This document shows positions 17,693 to 26,858 of a DNA stretch of 64,000 nucleotides, piece by piece. The notes below the pieces were generated by a model. It searched no databases and was not told the origin of the DNA. It saw nothing but the letters and a program-made list of their open reading frames with translations. The stretch comes from Gallionella sp. (GTDB lineage Bacteria > Pseudomonadota > Gammaproteobacteria > Burkholderiales > Gallionellaceae): the NCBI GenBank assembly GCA_028699065.1, contig JAQVVH010000002.1, positions 293,149 through 357,148 on the forward strand, in the 5' to 3' direction. A program made the position numbers and the translations under genes. Each line of letters opens with the position of its first letter. The first letter of the stretch is position 1.

Positions 17693-20600
17693 ATGAACAA
17701 ATCCTATCGTATCGTCTGGAGCGCCGCTCGCAATGCCTATATCGTTGCTGGCGAAAACGCCAAAGCCAAAGGCAAACCCTCTTCCACCCGCAAGGGCATC
17801 GTCAGTGCCGTCGCCGCGGCACTGCTGGCAATGGGTGCAGGGCAGGCGATGGCGGCGGATCAAACGTTGTCTGCCTCGACCACCGGGCCCATCTTGTCCA
17901 CTGGTCTTATTACGATTAATTCCGGCGTTACGGTGACTGCCGGGGCTGCTATTTCTGGCTTAGGCGGCAACGCAGGCATCCAGGTGACTGCTGCTGCAAC
18001 GGGGGGCGCCATCACTAACAACAACGGCACTATCGCCGCTGCTACCGGATCTGCACAGACGCGTGGTATCGCAATTCAGGGCACGCTCAATGGCGGCATC
18101 AGCAACACGGGCACCATCTCAACTTCGTTTATCGGCATCGAAGTGATTGGCGGGGCTCTGAATGCCAACGTCAGCGGCCAAGCCATCTACAACAACGGGA
18201 CGATCCAATCTACGGGCGGGTTTCAATATGCATCCGCCATCGCTGTCGATTCCTTGGGAACTGTTACCGGCGATATCGTCAACGATACGTTAGGTACCCT
18301 GCACGGTAATTCGTCGGGTGTTCTGCTGCTAAACAGCACTCTGGACGGCAGCATCACCAACAGCGGCACGATCTCCGGCTCTGCTGCTGCCGGTATCAAG
18401 GTGATTTCTTCAACCATTACGGGGGCGATCACCAACAATGCGGGCGGGACGATAAGTGGCGTTGTCACCTTCGGCCTTGCTGCAGGAATTAATGTGACTG
18501 GAGGCTCTACGGTCGGCAGCATCACCAATAGCGGCACAATCTCGGGCACTAGTAACGGTATTAAATTGTCCTCTGCTTCAACCATTACGGGGGCGATCAC
18601 CAACAATACGGGCGGGACGATCAGTAGAGGAATTGATGTGGCTGGAGGCTCTACGGTCGGCAGCATCACCAACAGCGGCACAATCTCGGGCACTAATAAC
18701 GGTATTAATTTGGACTCTTCAACCATTACGGGGGCGATCACCAACAATGCGGGCGGCAATATAAGTGGTACAAGCGACGGCATTTATCTTGGTCGTAGCA
18801 CAGTCGGTTCTATCAGCAACGCGGGTACCATTAGCGGCAGCAGTACCGCTGCAATCTGGCTATGGCGCAGCACCATCACCGGCAGCCTGAGCAACAGCGG
18901 GTCAATCAGTGGTGGCTCATCGGGAATCTTAGTTAATAATGCCTCCACCATTACCGGTGACATCACCAATGAGGCGAGCGGCACGATCAGTGGTAGCTCA
19001 TCGGGAATCCATGTTAGCCGAGCATCATCTATTGGCGGCATCACCAACAGCGGCACGATCTCCGGCTCTGCTGCTGCCGGTATCAAGGTGATTTCTTCAA
19101 ACACTGTTACGGGGGCGATCACTAATAATGCAGGCGGTACGATCTCGGGTTCTACGGCCGGCATCGCTATATCCTCAGCGGCCTCGACCAGCAGCATCAC
19201 CAACAGCGGCACGATTTCCGGTAACCAATACGGCATTTCGGTGTGGTCAGTGAGTTCCCTTGGCGCTGTTGTCAATGAAGTGGGTGGCATCATCTCTGCC
19301 CGCTCATCCTCGGGCTCCGGCATTCTTGCCTTGAACAACAGTACCATCAGCAGCATCACCAACAGCGGCACCATCAGTGGTGGCTACTACGGCATCGCGA
19401 TTTTGAGCGGCAGCTCAATACAGGGCGCAATCACCAACAGCGGCACCATCTCAGGCAACACCAACGCGATTTTCGTTGATGGGACATCAACACTTTCCAA
19501 CATATACATCGCTGGCAACGACACCGCCAGCTTCGTCGGTGAGGTAAACACCCCCAACACGGCGGTCTCTGTGCTGACCGGTGCCACCTACACCATGAAT
19601 AACGGCCAACTGTTCACGCTGAACGGCACTTCCAGCGGCTTCACCGTTGCTGGCACTGGCACACTGGCCGTTGCTGCAGGCGGCACCGCCACCATCACCG
19701 GAAACTACACGCAGGAAGCGGCAGCTACCTTCCGTACCAATGTCACCGATGACACCACCTACGGCAAACTGCTCGTGACCGGCACAGCAACACTGCCGAC
19801 AAACGCCAAGATCGACGTGAATGTCGCCAATCCCAACTTCGCCTTCACCGCGACCGGCATGGCGGGCATCATCAGTGCAGGCACCCTGACATCTGACGGC
19901 ACTTTTGCGGTGACTGATAACTCCGCCCTGTTCGACTTCACTGCGACCAAGAACGGCAATGCCGTTGATTTGTCTCTGGCTCCGGTTGGTGCAGGCGGCA
20001 CCAGCACCGCTGTCGTAACGGCCGTCACCGGAACCGGCAACACTGCTGCGGCAGGTGCGGCGGTGGTTCTGGATAGTCTGGCAACAGCCTTCGCAGGCGG
20101 CGGCACGGGCAACGCTGATATGGATACCGTGATGGCAGCCCTAGGCGGGTTGACCACCAATCAGCAGCTCTCCGATGCCGCCAGCTCGACCGTGCCGCTG
20201 ATGACCGGCCAAGCCATGGCCACCAATCTGAAAGGTGTAAACCGCGTTGTGCAAGCCCAGTCTGAAGGGAATCTCGGCTTGTCTTCCGGCGATGCTTTTG
20301 TCTCCGACGGAAAGCTCTGGCTTAAGCCTTTGGGTTCGTGGGCCGATCAGAAAAATGCCAATGGGGCCTTCGGCTATAACGCGCAGACCTACGGTATGGT
20401 TCTGGGCGCGGATGGCGATCTCTCGCAACACAGCCGCGTCGGCGCAGCCTTTGCCTACACGCACAGCAATGTGTCCGACAATTCGGGAACACAGAGTGCC
20501 GGCGTGGATAGCTACCAGGCGGTTCTGTATGGTTCAAACAGCATTAGCAGCGATGTCGAGTTCAATTGGCAAGCCGATTACGGTTACAACCAGAACAAGG

Positions 20601-21124
20601 GGAATCGTTACATTGCCTTCGTAAATCGCACTGCCGTCGCAAACTACAACAGTGACAGCCTGCATCTGGGCACGGGCATCGGCCACACCCTGACGATCAG
20701 TGAGAAGACCCGCTTCACGCCTTCTTTCCGTGCCGATTACACCTCCATTACTGACAAGGGCTATACCGAAACCGGTGCCGGTGCTTTGAACCTCACCGTC
20801 AATGGAAAAACCACCGAGGAATTTATCCTTGCGCTGGATGGGAAGATCGTACATAGCGTGAATGAAAACGCCCAATTCACCACGAATCTTGGGCTGGGTT
20901 ATGACGTCAACGCCAAACAGAACTCGATCACCTCCTCCTTCGCTGGCGGCGGCGCGGCGTTCACCACAACAGGCATCAAACCTTCCGCAACGCTGGCTCG
21001 CGCCGGGCTGGGCTATGTGCACAACACCGACAGTGGCGTGGAGATCACGGCTCGCTACGATGTTGAAGCGCGCACGGGATTCACAGCGCAGACGGCAAGT
21101 GTGAAATTGAGAATGCCGTTCTGA
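17693..21124 (+). CDS. ESPR-type autotransporter with repeat-rich passenger
   Basis: A 1143-aa type V secreted protein. The N-terminus MNKSYRIVWSAARNAYIV is the extended signal peptide region (ESPR) of large autotransporters. It is followed by a hydrophobic core and a cleavage site near AMA/ADQT (about residue 54). The passenger (about 55-720) is built of degenerate units around ITNSGTISG and ITGAITNNAGG, expected to form a beta-helix. The last 280 residues are an autotransporter beta-barrel ending in KLRMPF, with the required terminal phenylalanine. It is probably an adhesin or surface protein. AAGGGG stands 8 bases before the start. Direct DNA repeats inside the passenger could recombine in frame. 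Confidence 0.93.
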   Translation: MNKSYRIVWSAARNAYIVAGENAKAKGKPSSTRKGIVSAVAAALLAMGAGQAMAADQTLSASTTGPILSTGLITINSGVTVTAGAAISGLGGNAGIQVTAAATGGAITNNNGTIAAATGSAQTRGIAIQGTLNGGISNTGTISTSFIGIEVIGGALNANVSGQAIYNNGTIQSTGGFQYASAIAVDSLGTVTGDIVNDTLGTLHGNSSGVLLLNSTLDGSITNSGTISGSAAAGIKVISSTITGAITNNAGGTISGVVTFGLAAGINVTGGSTVGSITNSGTISGTSNGIKLSSASTITGAITNNTGGTISRGIDVAGGSTVGSITNSGTISGTNNGINLDSSTITGAITNNAGGNISGTSDGIYLGRSTVGSISNAGTISGSSTAAIWLWRSTITGSLSNSGSISGGSSGILVNNASTITGDITNEASGTISGSSSGIHVSRASSIGGITNSGTISGSAAAGIKVISSNTVTGAITNNAGGTISGSTAGIAISSAASTSSITNSGTISGNQYGISVWSVSSLGAVVNEVGGIISARSSSGSGILALNNSTISSITNSGTISGGYYGIAILSGSSIQGAITNSGTISGNTNAIFVDGTSTLSNIYIAGNDTASFVGEVNTPNTAVSVLTGATYTMNNGQLFTLNGTSSGFTVAGTGTLAVAAGGTATITGNYTQEAAATFRTNVTDDTTYGKLLVTGTATLPTNAKIDVNVANPNFAFTATGMAGIISAGTLTSDGTFAVTDNSALFDFTATKNGNAVDLSLAPVGAGGTSTAVVTAVTGTGNTAAAGAAVVLDSLATAFAGGGTGNADMDTVMAALGGLTTNQQLSDAASSTVPLMTGQAMATNLKGVNRVVQAQSEGNLGLSSGDAFVSDGKLWLKPLGSWADQKNANGAFGYNAQTYGMVLGADGDLSQHSRVGAAFAYTHSNVSDNSGTQSAGVDSYQAVLYGSNSISSDVEFNWQADYGYNQNKGNRYIAFVNRTAVANYNSDSLHLGTGIGHTLTISEKTRFTPSFRADYTSITDKGYTETGAGALNLTVNGKTTEEFILALDGKIVHSVNENAQFTTNLGLGYDVNAKQNSITSSFAGGGAAFTTTGIKPSATLARAGLGYVHNTDSGVEITARYDVEARTGFTAQTASVKLRMPF
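18351..18413 (+). repeat. 63-bp direct repeat, copy 1
   Basis: Identical over 63 bp to 19038-19100, starting GCATCACCAACAGCGGCACG. The two copies are 687 bp apart, exactly 229 codons, so recombination between them would delete 229 passenger residues without a frameshift. Confidence 0.95.
19038..19100 (+). repeat. 63-bp direct repeat, copy 2
   Basis: Second copy of the 63-bp repeat within the autotransporter passenger; see copy 1 at 18351. Shorter related units lie between them, such as a segment with GGAGGCTCTACGGTCGGCAG near 18500 and again 144 bp later. Confidence 0.95.
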
Positions 21125-21143
21125 TGTGAACTGCAGAGTTAAA

Positions 21144-21171
21144 CCGGGAAGCCCAGCGATGGGCCTCCCGG
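21144..21171 (+). terminator. Hairpin after the autotransporter
   Basis: CCGGGA-GCCCA (21144-21155) pairs with TGGGC-TCCCGG (21160-21171) around a GCGA tetraloop with one mismatch. It lies 20 bp after the autotransporter stop. No T tract follows, so it may stabilise the 3' end or act with other factors and not as a classical terminator. Confidence 0.6.
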
Positions 21172-21229
21172 TGCGATCCGCCCACCACAATGATCGCAGC
21201 TCAAATCACGTGAATATTGGAAATACCAA

Positions 21230-21304
21230 ATGAACTATTTGATTTTATTTGTTGTATTTATTTTGTTACTGGCATTTCTGGTGATGAGTGATCTGAAGAA
21301 ATAG
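21230..21304 (+). CDS. 24-residue single-span membrane protein (candidate)
   Basis: A short frame of 24 codons starting with ATG, predicted to make a lysine-tailed hydrophobic peptide (NYLILFVVFILLLAFLVM, then SDLKK). GGAA stands about 11 bases upstream. The codons are AT-rich, unlike the GC-rich neighbours, which is partly forced by the Leu/Phe/Val content. One membrane helix with a positively charged inside end fits a small membrane protein of the KdpF or YbgT size class, but no partner gene is adjacent. It lies between the autotransporter hairpin and the convergent oppC-like gene. It may be real or a chance hydrophobic frame. Confidence 0.4.
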   Translation: MNYLILFVVFILLLAFLVMSDLKK

Positions 21305-21322
21305 CGGGCAGCAGCGCGCTGC

Positions 21323-22663
21323 TCAGCTCCGATTCAACCTCGGATCAAACGCGTCCCGCACCGCATCGGCGAACAGGTTGGCCGCGAGCACCAGGATCAG
21401 CATGAAGCCGAAGGCGGCAGCGAGTGCCCACCAGACCATAGGCTCACGTCCCATTTCCAGCCGCGCGGCGTTGATCATTGTGCCGAAGGAAATCATCGAG
21501 GGATCGACGCCGACGCCGACATAAGACAGCACCGCTTCGGCCAGCACCAGTGCGGAAAAATCCATGACCAGCGCAATCAGCACGATGTGCATGACGTTGG
21601 GCATGATGTGCCGCGTAAGGATGCGCAGGCTTGAAACGCCAAAGGCCTGGGCCGCCTGGATATATTCCAGTTCGCGCAGTTTGAGGGCCTCGCCGCGCAG
21701 CAGACGGCACAGCCCGGTCCAACTGGTCAGGCCGAGAATGAAACACAGTGCCACCAGCCGCAGATCTGCCCGGGCCGCCGAGGTCTCGAACCAGTCGGGA
21801 TGGGTGTCGATGGTGACTTGCATCATCAGCACCGCCGCCGCGATCAGCAACACGCTGGGGATGGAACTCAGCACGGTGTAGATGTACTGAATCACGTCGT
21901 CCACCCAGCCACGGAAATAGCCCGCAGCAACCCCGAGAAACAGCGCGAGCGGCAAAGTTACCAGCGTCGTGACCGTGCCGATGATGAGCCCGGTGCGGAT
22001 GCTTTTTAGCGACAGATACAGCACGTCCTGCCCGACCTTGTCGGTACCCAGCACGTGATACACGGCCGCCAGACTGGCAACCATTCCGATCAGCATCGTT
22101 ACGGCCGGCACGGCCACGCGCAAACTGCGCAGTTGCAAACGCGCACGCAGCAGCCAGACCAGCAATACACCCGCGATCAACCCGCCCAGCGCGCCGATCA
22201 GCCCGCGCTGAAGCACGTCCGCAGTGCGCTGCGATTCATCCGCCAGATGCGCGCCGCCATATTGCAGTCGCGGAAACTCGCGCACGATCTGGCCGGCTTC
22301 GTCCGTCACGCTTTCGCGGGCATACAGCTGCAAGGCAAAAGGCGCGGAATAGGTTTTTTCGGTTTGCGTGCGCAAGGGTTCGAGCCCTTTGTCCAGCACG
22401 CTCAACACCTCGGGCGAATAGATTTTTTCGCCGCTACTGCTCTGCGGCAGTGCCGTGCGGAAATGCAGGGTGTCGAGCAGGCCAATCGTCGTAAACAGCG
22501 CCAGCACCAGCAGCGAGACCATCGCCACCCCGCTTTGGGCCACACGCCGCCAGGGCAGCCGCAAATGCTCGTGCCGCCGGATGTAACGTGCCGCAATGAT
22601 GCCCGCAGCCAGCAGCAAAAATACCAGCGCATCGCTCCAGAGAATGACCGGAATAAAACTCAT
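21323..22663 (-). CDS. Peptide ABC transporter permease (OppC/YejE-like)
   Basis: A 446-aa inner-membrane permease. The C-terminal two thirds carry the OppC-type transport fold with the coupling motif near EYIQAAQAFGVSSLRILTRH. The N-terminal 180 residues add two extra membrane segments and a periplasmic stretch, making it longer than E. coli YejE (about 340 aa). It overlaps the OppB-like gene by 4 bp (ATGA) and is the last of three coupled genes. The ATPase that should join it lies 11 kb away at 8.2 kb on the same strand. Confidence 0.9.
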   Translation of the reverse strand: MSFIPVILWSDALVFLLLAAGIIAARYIRRHEHLRLPWRRVAQSGVAMVSLLVLALFTTIGLLDTLHFRTALPQSSSGEKIYSPEVLSVLDKGLEPLRTQTEKTYSAPFALQLYARESVTDEAGQIVREFPRLQYGGAHLADESQRTADVLQRGLIGALGGLIAGVLLVWLLRARLQLRSLRVAVPAVTMLIGMVASLAAVYHVLGTDKVGQDVLYLSLKSIRTGLIIGTVTTLVTLPLALFLGVAAGYFRGWVDDVIQYIYTVLSSIPSVLLIAAAVLMMQVTIDTHPDWFETSAARADLRLVALCFILGLTSWTGLCRLLRGEALKLRELEYIQAAQAFGVSSLRILTRHIMPNVMHIVLIALVMDFSALVLAEAVLSYVGVGVDPSMISFGTMINAARLEMGREPMVWWALAAAFGFMLILVLAANLFADAVRDAFDPRLNRS

Positions 22664-23637
22664 GACAATCTCACCCGGGGATCGACGAGGGTGTAGGAGA
22701 TGTCGGTCAATATCAGCCCCGCGATGTACAACACGGAGCCGAGAAAGACCATGGCGCGCACGACTGAAAAATCCTGCGCGTTGATGGCGTCGATGGTGTA
22801 ACTGCCCAAACCGGGAATGCCGAAAAATGATTCCGTCAGCAGGCTGCCCATAAACAGCAAGGGAATGACGACGACCACGCCGGTGAGGATGGGAATCATC
22901 GCGTTCTTCAATACGTGGGTAAACAGCACGCGCAACTCGGACAATCCCTTGGCCCGCGCCGTGCGGACATAATCCCGGCTGCGTTCTTCAAGAAAAATCG
23001 TGCGATACCAGCGGCTGCTGGAGCCGATGCCGGAAACCACGCCGATCAACACCGGCAACAACACAAAGCGCAACGCATCCGCGCCTTCACCATAGCCGGA
23101 AATCGGCACCCAATGCCACAGTTTGCTCACCAGAAACTGGCCACCGATGATGTAGAACAGCCCGGAAATCGACATGAGCACGACGCAAAGCGCCACCCCT
23201 GCGATATCCAGCGCCGTGCCGCGAAACAGGGTCATCAGCAAGGCAAAGCTCACATAGGCGATGAGACCAATCAGAAATGTCGGCAAGGCAATCGCCAGGC
23301 TCGGCCCCATGCGCGCGGCAATTTCGCGGCTGATGTTGCGCCCGTCATCGGCATAGCCGAAATCGAAAACAAACATGCTGGCGGATTTCTGCCAGAAAAT
23401 CGTCTCGGTCATTTTGTCAGTTCCGGATGCCGCGCTGTTCAACAGCAAGGGCTTGTCATAACCGCGCTGCTCTTTCCACTTTTCAATTGCCTCCGGCGTC
23501 ACCCGCTTGATGCCCAACTGCATGCGCGCCATGTCGTCCGGCGTGTTCACCACAAAAAACAGCGCAAAGGTGAGCAGGTTCACCCCGATGAGGATGGGAA
23601 GCGCATAAAAAATGCGGCGGATGAGGTAGGCGATCAT
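22660..23637 (-). CDS. Peptide ABC transporter permease (OppB/YejB-like)
   Basis: A 325-aa inner-membrane permease of the DppB/OppB type. The N-terminus IAYLIRRIFYALPILIGVNL is typical. The coupling loop reads DYVRTARAKGLSELRVLFTH, and the C-terminus has GSYTIDAINAQDFSVVRAMV followed by DPRVRLS. Pairs with the OppC-like permease to form the channel. Overlaps the substrate-binding gene and the next permease by 4 bp each, so expression is tightly coupled. Confidence 0.92.
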   Translation of the reverse strand: MIAYLIRRIFYALPILIGVNLLTFALFFVVNTPDDMARMQLGIKRVTPEAIEKWKEQRGYDKPLLLNSAASGTDKMTETIFWQKSASMFVFDFGYADDGRNISREIAARMGPSLAIALPTFLIGLIAYVSFALLMTLFRGTALDIAGVALCVVLMSISGLFYIIGGQFLVSKLWHWVPISGYGEGADALRFVLLPVLIGVVSGIGSSSRWYRTIFLEERSRDYVRTARAKGLSELRVLFTHVLKNAMIPILTGVVVVIPLLFMGSLLTESFFGIPGLGSYTIDAINAQDFSVVRAMVFLGSVLYIAGLILTDISYTLVDPRVRLS

Positions 23638-25748
23638 CCCTCTTCCCTCCGCTGCAGCACCCGCCAGAGCCAGATACAGGACAACAACACCAAGGCTGCG
23701 CTAAGCGCCAGCGGCCACCCGGCCGGCTGGTTCCATTGCTGCCGAAGAGCTTCGCGCTGTTGCACATCAACGCGCCAGTATTTGAGTTTGTTGTTGGCCA
23801 TGATGTTGGGTTTGACGTTATGCAGCCAGGCGTGTTGCAGCACGTAGTTCTTGGGATGGAACCCCCACAGCCAGGGTGAATCGTGGCGAAGAATTTCCTG
23901 CATCCGGTCAATGATGGCTTGCCGGGCCGGGCCGTTTTCCATGTTTTTCATCTGCATGAACAGCTGGTCATATTCCGGATTGCTGTAGTTGGCGGCATTC
24001 TCGCCGCCAAATTTAACCTTGCCCTGCGGGCCGTACAGCAGGAATAGAAAATTTTCCGGGTCGGGATAATCGGCGTTCCAGCCGAAATAAAACATCTGCG
24101 TGTCGCCACGCCGAATCTTGTCCTGAAAACGGTTGTAGTCGGTGCTGCGCACGTCGAGCTGCACCCCGATCTTGTCGAACTGTTTGCGCATCCAGTCGAG
24201 GCGCGATTTGTTGCCCACGCCGTTGGCGGTGGTATCGAGGTGGATGACGAGCGGCTGTCCGGTTTTGGCATCCACGCCATTGGGATAACCGGCTTCGGCC
24301 AGCAGCCGCTGCGCCTCGGCCACGGGCTTGCGCCGGATTTCGCCGTTCACGCAGTCATACACATAGGTATCCCTGCCCGCGCAACCCTCGCGATATCCGA
24401 AGATGCCGGGCGGAATGGGCGACTGGGCGCTGATGCCACGGCCATTGGCAAAGATGGAAACGAATTCCTCGAAGTCCACGGCGATGGCGATGGCTCTTCG
24501 CAGCTTCGTCGCCCGTTCCGAAGAACCGCCGATCGCAGGGTCGAGCCAGTTAAAGCCGGTGTACATGGTGGAAGTGGCGACCGCCGTGGATAGGCTGATG
24601 CCCTGCGCCCGCATCGCGTCGGTGACGTTGGCTTCGCCGCTGACGCCAACCTGCACGGCCTGATCGAAGCTGTCGGAACTGATACCGGAGGCATCGTAAT
24701 AGCCCTGCAGGAATTTATTCCAGTAGGGAATGGTTTCCTTTTCCAGACTGAAAACGACTTGATCGATTAGCGGCAGCGGCTTGCCCGCATCAGCCAGCAG
24801 GCCGGTGGCCGCATCGCCCGGTTCGCCTTCGACCGGATAGGTTTCGCTCTGATAATGCGGATTCCTGCGCAGCACCATGCGGCGGTTGGGATCGTTCTCG
24901 CTCAGATAATACGGGCCGCTGCCGACCGGCCACCAATCCAAACTGAGATTGCGTTCCTGCATGCCCGGCTGGGCATAAAAGCGTTCGGCTTCCTGCGGCA
25001 TGGGTGCAAAGAACGGCATCGCCAGCCAGTAGGTGAACTGCGGATATTTGCCGTGGATGGTGACGCGATAAGCCGTGTCATCCACCACCTCGACGCCCGG
25101 CAAGGCATAGGCGTTCAGGTCGAGGAAACCTGCGGGATGGGCTTTTACGGCCTGCTGCAATTCGGCGGCGTAATCTTTAAGACCGACGATGTATTCACTC
25201 ATCACCCCCGCAATCGGCGTGTGCAGTTGCGGATGCACCAGCCGTTTGATCTGATAAACATAGTCCGCTGCCGTAACGGTGCGGCTGGCGGTATGCGCAA
25301 AATCCGCCAGCGTGTGAACGGGACGCAATGCCGCTTCACTCAAATGCAGATTTTCCGGGACAAAGGCCGGATGCGGCTGATAACGCATCCCGGGTTTTAT
25401 ATGGATTTCATACACGCTGAAGGCGACCGTCTGCGATGGCGCATCGGCAGACAGCAAACGCTGTTGTGCGTCGTAATAGCGCACTTCGGGCATCTCGCGG
25501 GCTGCCAGCGGCACAAGCTGGTAGGGGCGTTTCAGGTAGTGGTATTGCAGCGGCGGCGCGTAAATATTCGCCAGCAATTCGTATTCGTTTTCACTGTAGG
25601 CTTGGGCAGGATCGAGATGTTTGGGCCGCTCGGTAAACGCCGTATAGAAAATGGCCTGCCCCGCATCACCCGCCGGATAGGGGTTGTTCCATTGCCCGCC
25701 ACAAGCGGCCAGAAGAACGGAAACCAGTACGGCAAGAATGGATTTCAT
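23634..25748 (-). CDS. Peptide ABC transporter substrate-binding lipoprotein
   Basis: A 704-aa extracytoplasmic binding protein of solute-binding family 5, which captures oligopeptides. The signal peptide ends in a lipobox, LLAACGG (Cys near residue 16). The body has the YVYQIKRLVHP region early, DWWPVGSGPYYLSENDPN in the middle and DYPDPENFLFLLYGPQ late. It is longer than usual for the family (500-600 aa). An open frame extends to 25904, antisense to ygfZ; the start at 25748 is chosen because it yields the lipoprotein signal. It heads the operon with the two permeases. Confidence 0.9.
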   Translation of the reverse strand: MKSILAVLVSVLLAACGGQWNNPYPAGDAGQAIFYTAFTERPKHLDPAQAYSENEYELLANIYAPPLQYHYLKRPYQLVPLAAREMPEVRYYDAQQRLLSADAPSQTVAFSVYEIHIKPGMRYQPHPAFVPENLHLSEAALRPVHTLADFAHTASRTVTAADYVYQIKRLVHPQLHTPIAGVMSEYIVGLKDYAAELQQAVKAHPAGFLDLNAYALPGVEVVDDTAYRVTIHGKYPQFTYWLAMPFFAPMPQEAERFYAQPGMQERNLSLDWWPVGSGPYYLSENDPNRRMVLRRNPHYQSETYPVEGEPGDAATGLLADAGKPLPLIDQVVFSLEKETIPYWNKFLQGYYDASGISSDSFDQAVQVGVSGEANVTDAMRAQGISLSTAVATSTMYTGFNWLDPAIGGSSERATKLRRAIAIAVDFEEFVSIFANGRGISAQSPIPPGIFGYREGCAGRDTYVYDCVNGEIRRKPVAEAQRLLAEAGYPNGVDAKTGQPLVIHLDTTANGVGNKSRLDWMRKQFDKIGVQLDVRSTDYNRFQDKIRRGDTQMFYFGWNADYPDPENFLFLLYGPQGKVKFGGENAANYSNPEYDQLFMQMKNMENGPARQAIIDRMQEILRHDSPWLWGFHPKNYVLQHAWLHNVKPNIMANNKLKYWRVDVQQREALRQQWNQPAGWPLALSAALVLLSCIWLWRVLQRREEG

Positions 25749-25826
25749 GGCGCGAGAGTTTAGCCGAAACCGTATGCTTCGCGGTAAGATTGGCGCCGGA
25801 ATATCACCCGAAAGTATGAGGCGAGA

Positions 25827-26858
25827 ATGAATCAGGACTGGCAGCTTTTTCTGCAAACGCAAGGCGCGCAGATCGAAAATGACATCGTGCAGCATTTCGG
25901 CCATGCGGAAGCCGAGCGGATTGCAGCCCGCGATGGTGGCGTCGTCTGTGATTTATCGCAGTTCGGCCTGCTGCGCGTTTCCGGCGAGGAGGCGCAAACC
26001 TTCCTGCAAAGCCTGTTGAGCAACGACATTGGCGAAGTGAATGGCCGGCGCGCCCAGCTTAGCAGCCTGAATGATGCCAAGGGCCGGATGATCGCGTCGC
26101 TCTTCATTTGGCGCGACGCCGATGATTATTTGGTGCAACTGCCGCGCGACTTGTGCGAACCCGTGCGCAAGCGACTATCGATGTATGTCTTGCGTGCCAA
26201 GGTCAAAATTTCTGACGCCGGTGACGAATTTGTTCTGTTGGGGTTGGCCGGTCCGGAAGCCAGCGCGGTCGCGCAAACGCTGCTGCCGGACTTGCCCGCC
26301 GAATCGGGCAGTATGCACAGCAACGCCGGCATCAGACTGATCCGCCTCGATGCAAGCCGTTATCAGATCTGCCTTTCGCCGGTTGAAGCCCCGGCATTGT
26401 GGACACAGCTCTCTGGTCGCCTGCAACCGGCAGGCAGCCCGTGCTGGGACGGGCTTGGCATCCGAGCCGGAATCCCGGTCATCACAACGGCAACGCAGCT
26501 GCAGTTTGTAGCGCAGATGGTCAACTTTGAAGTGATCGGCGGAGTCAATTTCAAGAAGGGCTGCTATCCGGGTCAGGAGATCGTCGCGCGCATGCATTAC
26601 CTCGGCAAGCCCAAGCGCCGGATGTTTCTGGCGCATGTGGATAGCGACGCGGCCCCGCAACCGGGTGACAGTCTGTACAGCGCGGAGATGGGCGAGCAGG
26701 CTGCGGGCATGATCGTGAATGCCGCCGCCGCGCCCGAAGGCGGATATGACCTGCTCGCCGTGGTGCATATTGCCAGCCACGACAGCCAGACGATTCATCT
26801 GTCCGCGCAGGATGGGCCGCCGCTCGCGTTTCGGGATTTACCCTACCCGCTGCCATGA
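25827..26858 (+). CDS. ygfZ: tRNA-modifying / Fe-S repair protein YgfZ
   Basis: A 343-aa folate-binding protein of the GcvT-like YgfZ family. It supports activity of some Fe-S enzymes such as MiaB and succinate dehydrogenase. The family signature KGCYPGQEIVARM, with its conserved cysteine, is near residues 242-254. N-terminal GcvT-fold residues DLSQFGLLRVSGEEAQTF are present. GGCGAG precedes the ATG. The stop overlaps the next start (ATGA), so it is coupled to a CbiM-like permease gene. The pairing is positional; no shared function is evident. Confidence 0.93.
   Translation: MNQDWQLFLQTQGAQIENDIVQHFGHAEAERIAARDGGVVCDLSQFGLLRVSGEEAQTFLQSLLSNDIGEVNGRRAQLSSLNDAKGRMIASLFIWRDADDYLVQLPRDLCEPVRKRLSMYVLRAKVKISDAGDEFVLLGLAGPEASAVAQTLLPDLPAESGSMHSNAGIRLIRLDASRYQICLSPVEAPALWTQLSGRLQPAGSPCWDGLGIRAGIPVITTATQLQFVAQMVNFEVIGGVNFKKGCYPGQEIVARMHYLGKPKRRMFLAHVDSDAAPQPGDSLYSAEMGEQAAGMIVNAAAAPEGGYDLLAVVHIASHDSQTIHLSAQDGPPLAFRDLPYPLP

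Noticed and set aside
18223..19374. Long minus-strand frames of Pro/Leu/Val repeats opposite the autotransporter
   Set aside because: Mirror of the Thr/Asn/Gly repeats of the passenger; repetitive composition explains them.
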